From NCBI GenBank assembly GCA_030018355.1, contig JASEFN010000002.1, positions 234,699 through 298,698 of the forward strand: a DNA stretch of 64,000 bases, written 5' to 3'. Under the pieces are notes generated by a model, which worked only from the letters and a program-made list of their open reading frames with translations, was not told the origin of the DNA and did not search any database. The translations under genes and the position numbers were made by a program. This DNA is from Caldisericia bacterium. GTDB lineage: Bacteria; Caldisericota; Caldisericia; B22-G15. Numbering within the stretch: the stretch's first letter is position 1; every line of letters begins with the position of its first letter. Of this stretch, positions 52,662-60,171 are shown piece by piece.

Positions 52662-53722
52662 AAATACCACCAATTAATTTAATAAGAAAAGATTTTGAAA
52701 GTTTAAAAGAAAAAGTTAAATTAAAAACATCAAAAGAAGTTTCAGATTTAATTTTAATGCAAACAATTGAAGGTCATGCACACAATGGACATGGTGAATT
52801 TTCTGGAAAGAAATTTGTTGATACAACAATGAATGATATTGTTTTTGCACTTGGATTTGATGCATATGCAATAAGAAGTGCAAGACAAAGTTTAATTGAT
52901 GAAATATATGATTTTGTTGAAAGAGTTATAAATGGTGAGAGTTTAAATAAACTTCAAAATAGAAAAGGCGAATCCATTTTAAGAGTTTCTTTTTTTGATG
53001 AGATTGAAATTGATAGTAAAGATGTTCTTTTGGGCCTTTATCTTGGTGGGCTTATGGATGATTATGAAACAAGAAGAGAAGTTGAGAAAGTTTATGGAAT
53101 AAATATTGGTGGGGGCAAACCATATCTTGTTGATTTTTCACTTTTGGAAAGTTTAGATATTGATGGTGAATATCTTGCACATGAAGAAAATGAAGAGAAA
53201 ATTGAATACTATAAAGAAATTGGACTTATAATAGATTTTGATGAAAAAAATTATTCAATTTTTCTTGAACATCCTTCAATTAGATTTCAATATATAAGGC
53301 ATAAAAAAGGTTTAGGTGTTTCAGATGACCTTGCGGTTTTATTTAGTGGAAAACTATATTCAAAATCTGTTGCTCTTGGAGTTTATCTTGCAGATGCAAT
53401 TGATACTTTAGATAAATATTCACTTAAATTTATGGAGCAAGATTTTGAACTTGCAAAAAAAATTGAGAAAAGCGGAATTTTAAATATAAAAAAAGATGAT
53501 ATTTTTAAATTTATTTATCTTATTACAAATCCAATTAAAGATTATCCAGACTCATCTCAAAGGTACTTTCTTGAAATAAATCAAAAATATAATATAACTT
53601 CTATTGAAGCACATTTAATGTTTATTGATGGAATTAATCCTCCTGAATTTGAGATTGCTTTTGAAAGAGTTTCAAATCATAAAGTTTATGAATATGTTAT
53701 AAATAAACTTAAAAGTGTTTGA
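52658..53722 (+). CDS. Conserved-looking protein of unknown function between rex and holB
   Basis: 354 residues; I do not recognise it. Soluble, no signal peptide. Features: MQTIEGHAHNGHGEFSGKKF near residue 36 with His-rich HAHNGHGEF; GFDAYAIRSARQSLIDEIYDF; GLYLGGLMDDYETRREVEKVYGINIGGGKP; QYIRHKKGLGVSDDLAVLFSGK; and the C-terminal SIEAHLMFIDGINPPEFEIAFERV. Overlaps rex and holB by four and eight bases, so it is translated with them. The His cluster could bind metal (inference). Confidence 0.6.
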   Translation: MKIPPINLIRKDFESLKEKVKLKTSKEVSDLILMQTIEGHAHNGHGEFSGKKFVDTTMNDIVFALGFDAYAIRSARQSLIDEIYDFVERVINGESLNKLQNRKGESILRVSFFDEIEIDSKDVLLGLYLGGLMDDYETRREVEKVYGINIGGGKPYLVDFSLLESLDIDGEYLAHEENEEKIEYYKEIGLIIDFDEKNYSIFLEHPSIRFQYIRHKKGLGVSDDLAVLFSGKLYSKSVALGVYLADAIDTLDKYSLKFMEQDFELAKKIEKSGILNIKKDDIFKFIYLITNPIKDYPDSSQRYFLEINQKYNITSIEAHLMFIDGINPPEFEIAFERVSNHKVYEYVINKLKSV

Positions 53723-54647
53723 AAAAGTTTATGGTCAATATATACCAAAAAGATTTTTAAAAAGAATAATTGAAGAAAAGAAAATTCCTCAAACATTTTT
53801 ATTTTATGGTAAAGAGGGAATTGGTAAATTTTTATGTGCTAAACTTTTTTCAAATTATTTAAATGGATTAATGGATGATGATATATCAAAAGATACATTT
53901 ATTATAGAAAAAGAGAAGAGTATAGGAATTGATGAAATAAGGAGACTTAAAGAGTTGAGTTATTTAAATCCTGAAAGAGAATTTAGAGTAAATATTATAA
54001 ATGATGCTCATCTTTTAACACTTGATGCTTCAAATAGTTTCTTAAAAATTCTTGAAGAACCACCAAAAAGAACCATTTTTATTTTAATTACACATCTTCC
54101 TGATATGATCCAAGAAACAATAATTTCAAGATGTTTTAAAATTCACTTTTCTCCACTTAAAAGAGAGGAGATAAAAGAATTTTTAAAAGATAAAGTTAAT
54201 GATGTTGAAATTCTTGATTTAATCTCAAGAATTTCTGATGGAAGTCTAAAAAGAGCACTTCTTTATCTTAATGAAAAAGAGTTAATAAAAAGAAAAAAAA
54301 TAATTGGTACTCTAATTAGTTTTTTAAAAAGAGATATAAATTATATTTATGTTTTAAAAGAATTGTTAAATTGTGAAAAAATTGAAGATGTAGTTATTCT
54401 TTTTGAAGAAATAATAAAAGATATGATTACCTTAAAAAGGTCAAAAGATGAATCTCAAATAATAAATATAGATTTTTTAAAAGATATATATGAGACACAA
54501 ATTATATTGGATTTAGATATTTTATTGAAAATTGGAGAACTACTCATTGAGTTTGAGAAGAATTTGCATTATAATATAAATCTAAATTTAATTTTAAGAA
54601 AACTTCTTTTGGATATAATAGAGTTAACTGGAGGTTTATATGTATGA
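53715..54647 (+). CDS. holB: DNA polymerase III delta' subunit / clamp-loader AAA+ protein
   Basis: 310 residues from GTG. YIPKRFLKRIIEEKKIPQTFLFYGKEGIGKFLCAKLF has a Walker A-like loop; IGIDEIRRLKELSYLNPERE, INDAHLLTLDASNSFLKILEEPPKRTIFILITHLPDMIQETIISRCFKIHF is the standard sensor region. The gene pair holB-ricT is conserved in Firmicutes-like genomes. It lacks the four-Cys zinc module. Overlaps both neighbours. Confidence 0.87.
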   Translation: MFEKVYGQYIPKRFLKRIIEEKKIPQTFLFYGKEGIGKFLCAKLFSNYLNGLMDDDISKDTFIIEKEKSIGIDEIRRLKELSYLNPEREFRVNIINDAHLLTLDASNSFLKILEEPPKRTIFILITHLPDMIQETIISRCFKIHFSPLKREEIKEFLKDKVNDVEILDLISRISDGSLKRALLYLNEKELIKRKKIIGTLISFLKRDINYIYVLKELLNCEKIEDVVILFEEIIKDMITLKRSKDESQIINIDFLKDIYETQIILDLDILLKIGELLIEFEKNLHYNINLNLILRKLLLDIIELTGGLYV

Positions 54648-55441
54648 GATACATTTATGTGAAACTTATTCACCTTGATAAAAAGATATATTTATGTGAG
54701 ATTAACGAAGAAATTACTCTTAATAAATATGATAAAGTTGTCATTGAAAGAGATAAAGTTGAAGAAGTTGGAGAGGTAAGAAGTCCTATTTTTGAATCAC
54801 AAGAGAGAAAAGAAGCAGTTTGTAAATTTATAAGAGTTTTCACAAATGAAGATGAGAAGAGACTAAGAGAAAATTTAAAAGATGAAAATAAAGCATTCGA
54901 GATTTGTAAAATTAAAGTTCAAAAACATGGACTACAAATGAATCTTGTTCTTGCTCACTACTCTCTAGATAGAAAAAAGTTAACATTTTACTTTACAGCA
55001 GATGGAAGAGTAGATTTTAGAAATCTTGTAAGGGATCTTGCTTCTACTTTCAAAACAAGAATTGAACTTTGGCAAATTGGCCCAAGAGATGAAGTAAAAA
55101 TTGTTGGAGGAATTGGAGATTGTGGAAGAGAACTTTGTTGCTCAAGATTTTTAACAGAGTTTAAAACAATAACACTTGAAATGGCAAGAAAGCAAAGTTT
55201 AAATGTTAATCCACATAAAATTTCTGGTATATGTGGTAGATTGAAATGTTGCTTATATTATGAACTCTGCATATATGAAGAACTTGAGAAAGATTATCCT
55301 GAAATAGAAGAAGAGGTTGAAGTTGATGGTAAAAGAGGTAAAGTTTTTTCAATTTCACCATTTAAAGGAACAGTTTATATTGAATTTCCAGATGGAGTTC
55401 AAAAAGAATATAAAAAAGAGGAAATTAAGAGGTTGAAATGA
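54644..55441 (+). CDS. ricT: RicT/YaaT PSP1-domain protein
   Basis: 265 residues. PSP1 domain (VFTNEDEKRLRENLKDENKAFEICKIKVQKHGLQMNLVLAHYSLDRKKLTFYFTADGRVDFRNLVRDLAS) followed by the Cys-rich block GIGDCGRELCCSRFL and GICGRLKCCLYYELC, which binds an Fe-S cluster in the B. subtilis Y-complex. There RicT works with RicA and RicF in RNA maturation. Next to holB as usual. Ends 13 bases before a minus-strand tRNA. Confidence 0.92.
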   Translation: MRYIYVKLIHLDKKIYLCEINEEITLNKYDKVVIERDKVEEVGEVRSPIFESQERKEAVCKFIRVFTNEDEKRLRENLKDENKAFEICKIKVQKHGLQMNLVLAHYSLDRKKLTFYFTADGRVDFRNLVRDLASTFKTRIELWQIGPRDEVKIVGGIGDCGRELCCSRFLTEFKTITLEMARKQSLNVNPHKISGICGRLKCCLYYELCIYEELEKDYPEIEEEVEVDGKRGKVFSISPFKGTVYIEFPDGVQKEYKKEEIKRLK

Positions 55442-55454
55442 AATTTTTAATATA

Positions 55455-55531
55455 TGGTGGGCCTCTCTGGACTCGAACCAGAGACCTCATCCTTATCAGG
55501 GATGCGCTCTGACCAACTGAGCTAGAGGCCC
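55455..55531 (-). tRNA. tRNA-Ile (anticodon GAT)
   Basis: Minus strand: acceptor GGGCCTC/GAGGCCC, D arm GCTC/GAGC, anticodon loop CTGATAA on CATCC/GGATG, T arm TCTGG-TTCGAGT-CCAGA, discriminator A and encoded CCA. Confidence 0.97.
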
Positions 55532-55541
55532 ATTAATAACA

Positions 55542-55569
55542 ATTATAAAAATTTTTATCTAATTGTCAA
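55542..55569 (-). promoter_or_regulatory. Promoter of tRNA-Ile
   Basis: Minus strand: TTGACA (55564-55569), 16-base spacer, TATAAT (55542-55547), ten bases before the tRNA. The -35 overlaps the stop codon of the DUF996-like gene. Confidence 0.82.
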
Positions 55570-56216
55570 GAAGATTTAGAAGGTTCAAATTTATCTTTTA
55601 TTGAAAAGAAAGAGATTATTTCAAAAATAACTCCAATTAACATTAAAATTATTCCTACTCCAAAAAGAGGGACAAGAATTGCTCCAAGAAAAACAAAGAA
55701 TCCACTTATTTTAAATTCATCAATTCTAATCTTTTCTGAGAGTTTATCAAAACTTACCTTTTTAAATATTCCACCAAGAATTAAAAGTATCCAAACAATC
55801 GCAATTATGAGAAGTAAAATCCATAATTTTCCATCAAGACTTGATAAAAACTCTTTTAATTTAGGACCCATTTCTGGGTAATCTCTAAATAATCTTCTAT
55901 GAGTAAAAAAGTCAAATCTATATCCAAAATTAAAGAAATCACTATTGAATTTTTCTGGAAGATTTTTAATAATTTTGAACATTGTTAAAAAGCAAGTTCC
56001 AATAAGAGTAAAAACTGATAAAAAGAAGAAAATAATCGATGTTAAGTAATTTGTAAAAATTAATTTCTCATTTAACTTATCACTCAATCCCTTTACTGAA
56101 ATTGCAATTAAAATTAAACCAACAATAGATATTATCCATCCAATTACTGGAATTATAAAAAATAAAGTTAAAATTGCTCCAATTCCTCCTAAAATCTTTT
56201 CTTGTTTTAAATCCAT
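55566..56216 (-). CDS. DUF996-like membrane protein
   Basis: 216 residues with about five hydrophobic helices. ILGGIGAILTLFFIIPVIGWIISIVGLILIAISVKGLSDKLNEKLIFTNYL matches the DUF996 opening (LGGIGSIL...GLILVLIALKGIS). Function unknown. Strong AAAGGAGG site. Divergent from a small membrane-protein gene. Confidence 0.75.
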   Translation of the reverse strand: MDLKQEKILGGIGAILTLFFIIPVIGWIISIVGLILIAISVKGLSDKLNEKLIFTNYLTSIIFFFLSVFTLIGTCFLTMFKIIKNLPEKFNSDFFNFGYRFDFFTHRRLFRDYPEMGPKLKEFLSSLDGKLWILLLIIAIVWILLILGGIFKKVSFDKLSEKIRIDEFKISGFFVFLGAILVPLFGVGIILMLIGVIFEIISFFSIKDKFEPSKSS

Positions 56217-56259
56217 AATATACCTCCTTTTATATATATTTATACTATTAAATTCATAG

Positions 56260-56270
56260 TTTGTTACAAA
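56260..56270. promoter_or_regulatory. TTTGTTACAAA dyad between divergent membrane-protein genes
   Basis: An 11-base inverted repeat (TTTGT-T-ACAAA) in the 108-base gap. Nearly identical to TTTGTAACAAA at 44122-44132 in front of the sigma-factor gene. Possible shared operator or -35 element. Confidence 0.35.
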
Positions 56271-56324
56271 AATTTAAAACTATATTCTGGCATAAAATTT
56301 GCATATTAAAAGTAGGAGGTGAAG

Positions 56325-56531
56325 ATGAATTTGCCTTTAATAGTTTTGATTTTAATAATTCTTTTCGGAGTGATATTTTTTATTGTTGGAATCCTTTTTT
56401 CAATTTTTCTTTTCTTTAATTCAAATAAAAACAATTTTGATAATCTTTCTGAAGAAGATAAAGAAAAAATAGATAAAATTATTGAAGAAAAAGAGAAAAA
56501 AATTGAATTTAAACATCTTTACTTCCTATAA
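56325..56531 (+). CDS. Small single-helix membrane protein
   Basis: 68 residues from ATG 56325, seven bases after TAGGAGG; the in-frame GTG at 56319 overlaps that site. One long hydrophobic helix (LPLIVLILIILFGVIFFIVGILFSIFLFF) and a charged cytoplasmic tail (NLSEEDKEKIDKIIEEKEKKIEFKHL). No family recognised. The upstream dyad and divergent DUF996 gene suggest a role in membrane stress (speculative). Confidence 0.6.
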   Translation: MNLPLIVLILIILFGVIFFIVGILFSIFLFFNSNKNNFDNLSEEDKEKIDKIIEEKEKKIEFKHLYFL

Positions 56532-56534
56532 GGT

Positions 56535-56557
56535 AAGTGTGTAAATTTTACACACTT
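56535..56557. terminator. Long hairpin between convergent genes
   Basis: AAGTGTGTAAA (56535-56545) and its exact complement (56547-56557) form an 11-arm dyad between the small membrane gene and the eRF1-like gene, whose stop codon begins in it. No T run follows on either strand, so termination is plausible but unproven. Confidence 0.45.
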
Positions 56558-57693
56558 TAAAATCTCCATAGAGAACCAATTCCATCATTTAAATCAAGTT
56601 CCTTTGCCTCATTTCCATGTAAAATAGTTAATTCACTCTTATACTTTTTACAGAGTTCATGTATATAAAATCTTATATTTTTTAATTCATACTCTTTTGT
56701 ATTGCAAACAGGACAACTTTCTCTTTCTGTGTAAAAATAACTACAACTTTTACAAATTTTTACTAATCTATTAATATTTTCTGAGATTATCAATTTATCA
56801 ACTCTTCCATCTTGTAGAATCTTTAGTGTCGAATCAAGACCAACACCGGCAAGATTGCTTGTTGATGCTCTTTCAAAGAGAGTGTTAAGTATTTCTCTCT
56901 CTTTATTTTTATTTATTTCTTCTAACTTTTTAATTCCAAGAAGGATAATTTCATTTATTGTTACATTTGATGGAGCATTAAGTTTTAAGAATTTTTGAGA
57001 AGGAGGAGGCACATTTAAAAACATATAAATGTTTTCTTCAGCGTCAGAATTAACAAAAATTACTTTTAATTCATCAGAATCTTTTAAGACTTTTTCTTTA
57101 AAATCTGATAAGGCTTTTTCAATAAAAAGAGTGTATTTCTCTTCATAAGCATCTTTAAGATCACCTCCGCCAACTGCTCCTATACCTACACCACTTTTTG
57201 GTGCAGAGGGAGGCATAATGTGTTTTCTTTTCCAAGTTGAGGTATCAATTTTTGGTTCTTCTTCAAAAATTAATTTTTCCTTGAAAAAAATTACTTTATA
57301 AAAAGAAAATTTACTTTCAGTAAAATTTACTATTCCAAAATCTGGATACTCAATTTGAGCCCAATAAAATTGATATAAATTTGGTTTTCCAAAGAAAATT
57401 TCATTTCTTAATGGAAATTCATAAAAAAATTCATAAATATTTTTTAGGGATGAAAAAACAAAAAGTGACTTTCCTTTAACTCTCATACCCTCAAGATAGT
57501 TCAAAAGATTCTCTTTTGATCTCTCAAAAATTTCTCTTTCCTCTATATTAACTTCATCTTTAACACTCTCTATTAATTTTTTTGTTATATTCAAAATCTC
57601 CTTTTTACCGATAGAAGGAGTAATTGAAAGATATAATGAAATTCCAGTATCCTCTTTAATAGAATTTAATTCTTGAAATCTTAAATCATTCAT
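56557..57693 (-). CDS. Bacterial eRF1-family (baeRF/Vms1-like) protein
   Basis: 378 residues in the eRF1 layout: an N-terminal domain (GISLYLSITPSIGKKEILN), a middle RNase-H-like domain with a glycine-rich loop (GVGIGAVGGGDLKDAYEEK, residues 168-186) where eRF1 has GGQ, and a C-terminal L7Ae-like domain (AGVGLDSTLKILQDGRVDKLIISEN). A zinc ribbon follows (C314, C317, C327, C330). Such baeRF proteins are proposed in ribosome rescue or peptidyl-tRNA release. Here the GGQ glutamine is missing (GGG at 175-177). GAGGAGG site precedes the ATG. Single gene. Confidence 0.75.
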   Translation of the reverse strand: MNDLRFQELNSIKEDTGISLYLSITPSIGKKEILNITKKLIESVKDEVNIEEREIFERSKENLLNYLEGMRVKGKSLFVFSSLKNIYEFFYEFPLRNEIFFGKPNLYQFYWAQIEYPDFGIVNFTESKFSFYKVIFFKEKLIFEEEPKIDTSTWKRKHIMPPSAPKSGVGIGAVGGGDLKDAYEEKYTLFIEKALSDFKEKVLKDSDELKVIFVNSDAEENIYMFLNVPPPSQKFLKLNAPSNVTINEIILLGIKKLEEINKNKEREILNTLFERASTSNLAGVGLDSTLKILQDGRVDKLIISENINRLVKICKSCSYFYTERESCPVCNTKEYELKNIRFYIHELCKKYKSELTILHGNEAKELDLNDGIGSLWRF

Positions 57694-57759
57694 AAAAACC
57701 TCCTCCTTAATTTTCTTCCTAATTTAATTTTACCTTATAATTAGTAAAGGAGGTAAATT

Positions 57760-58659
57760 ATGAAAAAGGGAAAGTATAACGGAATAATCACACCACTTAT
57801 TACTCCATTTAATGGAAAAGGTGAAATTGATTTTAAAGGATTTGAGAGTTTACTTCTTTTTTTAAAAGATAAAGTTGATGGATTTTTTGTAAATGCAACT
57901 ACTGGAGAATTTACATCACTTTCAATTGATGAAAGAATTGAGGTTTTAAAGTTTGTAAAAAGTGTTGTAAAAGAAGACAAACTAATTTTTTCTCACATAA
58001 CCTCAACTTCAATTAAAGATATTGAAAAAATCATTAAAGCATCTCATGATTTAAAGGTAAATGCAATAGTTATAACTCCTCCATACTATCTAATTCCTGA
58101 TAGAGATGGAATTAAAAATTTCTTTTATTTTATTTTAAAAATTTCAAATCTTGATCTATTGATTTACAATATTCCCTCTTGTACAGGATATTCTTTATCA
58201 GTTGATATTATAAAAGAAATTGCATTTGAGTGTGAGAGATTAAAGGGGGTTAAAGCAACAATTGATAGTTTAAGTTATATAAAAGATTTAATTTCAATAA
58301 AGGAAAAAAGAGAAGATTTTTCAGTTTTAACTGGAGTTGAACTCTATCTTGCACCAACTCTTTTATCGCATGGAGATGGAGGAATTGTTGCTCTTTCAAA
58401 TTTTGCACCTCTTCTTTTAAAAGAAATTATTTTAAATTTTGAAAACAAAAATTTTGAAAATTTTATTGAATCTCACAGAAAAGTTATGAAACTTTTTGAA
58501 ATTTATAAATATTCCTCATCATTTGCTAGTGCAATTAAAATTGCTTTAAATCTTTTAGGTTTTCCAATAAGTAAAAAAGTTAGAGTTCCACTAATTGAAG
58601 ATAGTGAAGAAAAGGTTGAAAAAATAAAAGATATTCTTATTTCTTTAGGTTTAATGTAG
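57760..58659 (+). CDS. DapA/NAL-family aldolase (dihydrodipicolinate synthase-like)
   Basis: 299 residues. GIITPLITPFNGKGEIDFKGF, VNATTGEFTSLSIDER (Thr-Thr motif), the tyrosine in LLIYNIPSCTGYSLS and the Schiff-base lysine in LKGVKATIDSL. TIM-barrel class I aldolase acting on pyruvate plus an aldehyde. DapA in lysine synthesis is most likely from the motifs, but stand-alone homologues act on other 2-keto acids and no lysine genes are adjacent. AAAGGAGG site. Confidence 0.82.
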   Translation: MKKGKYNGIITPLITPFNGKGEIDFKGFESLLLFLKDKVDGFFVNATTGEFTSLSIDERIEVLKFVKSVVKEDKLIFSHITSTSIKDIEKIIKASHDLKVNAIVITPPYYLIPDRDGIKNFFYFILKISNLDLLIYNIPSCTGYSLSVDIIKEIAFECERLKGVKATIDSLSYIKDLISIKEKREDFSVLTGVELYLAPTLLSHGDGGIVALSNFAPLLLKEIILNFENKNFENFIESHRKVMKLFEIYKYSSSFASAIKIALNLLGFPISKKVRVPLIEDSEEKVEKIKDILISLGLM

Positions 58660-58678
58660 TTTTTTCATGGATTTGCAC

Positions 58679-58710
58679 TTGACAAAGAGAGTTCATTTTT
58701 GTAATATAAT
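58679..58710 (+). promoter_or_regulatory. Promoter of the tRNA-Val/tRNA-Phe unit
   Basis: TTGACA (58679-58684) with either TAATAT (58702-58707, 17-base spacer) or TATAAT (58705-58710, 20-base spacer), 11-14 bases before tRNA-Val. Confidence 0.7.
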
Positions 58711-58720
58711 TAAAGACTTT

Positions 58721-58796
58721 GGGCGGGTAGTTCAGCGGTTAGAACGCCTGTCTTACAAACAGGAGGTCAGAGGTTCGATTCCTCTCTCGCCCACCA
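58721..58796 (+). tRNA. tRNA-Val (anticodon TAC)
   Basis: Acceptor GGGCGGG/CTCGCCC with one G-T pair, D arm GTTC/GAAC, anticodon loop CTTACAA on CCTGT/ACAGG, T arm AGAGG-TTCGATT-CCTCT, CCA encoded. Confidence 0.97.
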
Positions 58797-58809
58797 TTAG
58801 TAATAAGGT

Positions 58810-58885
<76 letters not shown>

Positions 58886-59043
58886 ACCATAAAGACGACA
58901 AATCTTCCTCTGGAAGCCTAAAAGTGTAGTATTGTGTCAAATTTTTTTCATCCAAAAAAATGGTATGGATAAAAATTTTTAAGAATTGATTTAGTTTTTC
59001 TGGGGGTAGATTTTTTAACTTTTTTTTGAAATTTTCAAAAAAA

Positions 59044-60171
59044 CTATTTAAACTTATCTCTTATTTCTCTCAATAATTCTCTTATTGGTAAATTTTGAGG
59101 ACATTTTTCTTCACATTCACCACACTCTCTGCAATTTGATGCTCTCTCCTCCTCCTTTAAATATTCATATTCCCAAAAAGCCTCCTTTATGTCTCCATAC
59201 ATAATTAAATTGTTATAAATTTCAAAATTTTCTGGAATATTTACTCCATATGGACAAGGAAGACAATACTTGCATTTTGTACAATCTATTGTTTTTAAAT
59301 TGAGCCATTCATTTCTTGCCTTGATAATTACTTTTAAATCTTCTTCACTCAATGAATTAGTATTATATTTACTTGCAATTAAAATGTTTTCTTTTACTTG
59401 ATCCATAGAACTCATTCCACTTAAGACTGTCAAAATTTCTTTTTTGTTAAACAAAAAAGACAAAGCCCACTCTACTGGTGTTCTTTTAATTTTATAACTT
59501 TCAAAAACTTTAAGAACAGATGTTGGAGGAGAAGCAAGTTTTCCACCTTTATTTGGCTCCATAATTATGACTTGAATTCCTTTACTATAAGCATAAGAAA
59601 GACCTTTCTCTCCTGCTTGATAATTTATATCCATATAATTTAATTGAATTTGGCAAAAATCCCAATCATAATAGTCAATTATATCTTTAAAAACTTCAAA
59701 TTCATCATGAAATGAAAAACCAAAGAATCTTATTTTTCCCTCTTTTTTCTTTTTTATTAGCCAATCTAAAACACCTAAGTTTTTTACTTTCTCCCATGAA
59801 TTTTTCCATAATGAGTGAAGAAGATAAAAATCAATATAATTTGTTTTTAATCTATTTAATTGAACATTAAAATAAAAATCAAAATCTTCGTATTTTTCAA
59901 TTTTCCAAACTGGCATTTTTGTAGCAAGATAAATTTTTTCTCTTACCCCTCTTTTTTCAAAATAATCACCTAAAAAGATCTCACTCATTCCACCATGATA
60001 TGGATATGCAGTATCAATATAGTTAACTCCATTTTCTATTGCATAATCAAGCATTTCATAACTTTTTTTAATATCAATATCCTCTTCGCTTTCTATTGTT
60101 GGGAATCTCATTGCTCCAAATCCAAGTTGAGAGATAAGAATATCTCCTTTAATAAATTTTCTATAAATCAT
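59044..60171 (-). CDS. Aldo/keto reductase with C-terminal ferredoxin domain
   Basis: 375 residues. AKR barrel with LGFGAMRFPT, YAIENGVNYIDTAYPYHGG (catalytic Asp/Tyr), KMPVWKIEKYED (Lys) and FYLLHSLW (His). A C-terminal Fe-S part has CTKCKYCLPCPYGVNIP and CRECGECEEKCPQNLP. This is the ferredoxin-fused AKR type of anaerobes, probably ferredoxin- or NAD(P)H-linked; substrate unknown. AGGAGG site; overlaps the upstream kinase-like gene by four bases, so the two are co-translated. Confidence 0.88.
   Translation of the reverse strand: MIYRKFIKGDILISQLGFGAMRFPTIESEEDIDIKKSYEMLDYAIENGVNYIDTAYPYHGGMSEIFLGDYFEKRGVREKIYLATKMPVWKIEKYEDFDFYFNVQLNRLKTNYIDFYLLHSLWKNSWEKVKNLGVLDWLIKKKKEGKIRFFGFSFHDEFEVFKDIIDYYDWDFCQIQLNYMDINYQAGEKGLSYAYSKGIQVIIMEPNKGGKLASPPTSVLKVFESYKIKRTPVEWALSFLFNKKEILTVLSGMSSMDQVKENILIASKYNTNSLSEEDLKVIIKARNEWLNLKTIDCTKCKYCLPCPYGVNIPENFEIYNNLIMYGDIKEAFWEYEYLKEEERASNCRECGECEEKCPQNLPIRELLREIRDKFK

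Noticed and set aside
56535-56557. Strong rho-independent terminator
   Set aside because: The stem is AT-rich in part and no T run follows on either strand; recorded only as a hairpin of uncertain role.
58886-59043. Possible small RNA or terminator after tRNA-Phe
   Set aside because: Only short imperfect stems (for example CTTCC-TCT-GGAAG without a T run) are present; nothing supports a feature.
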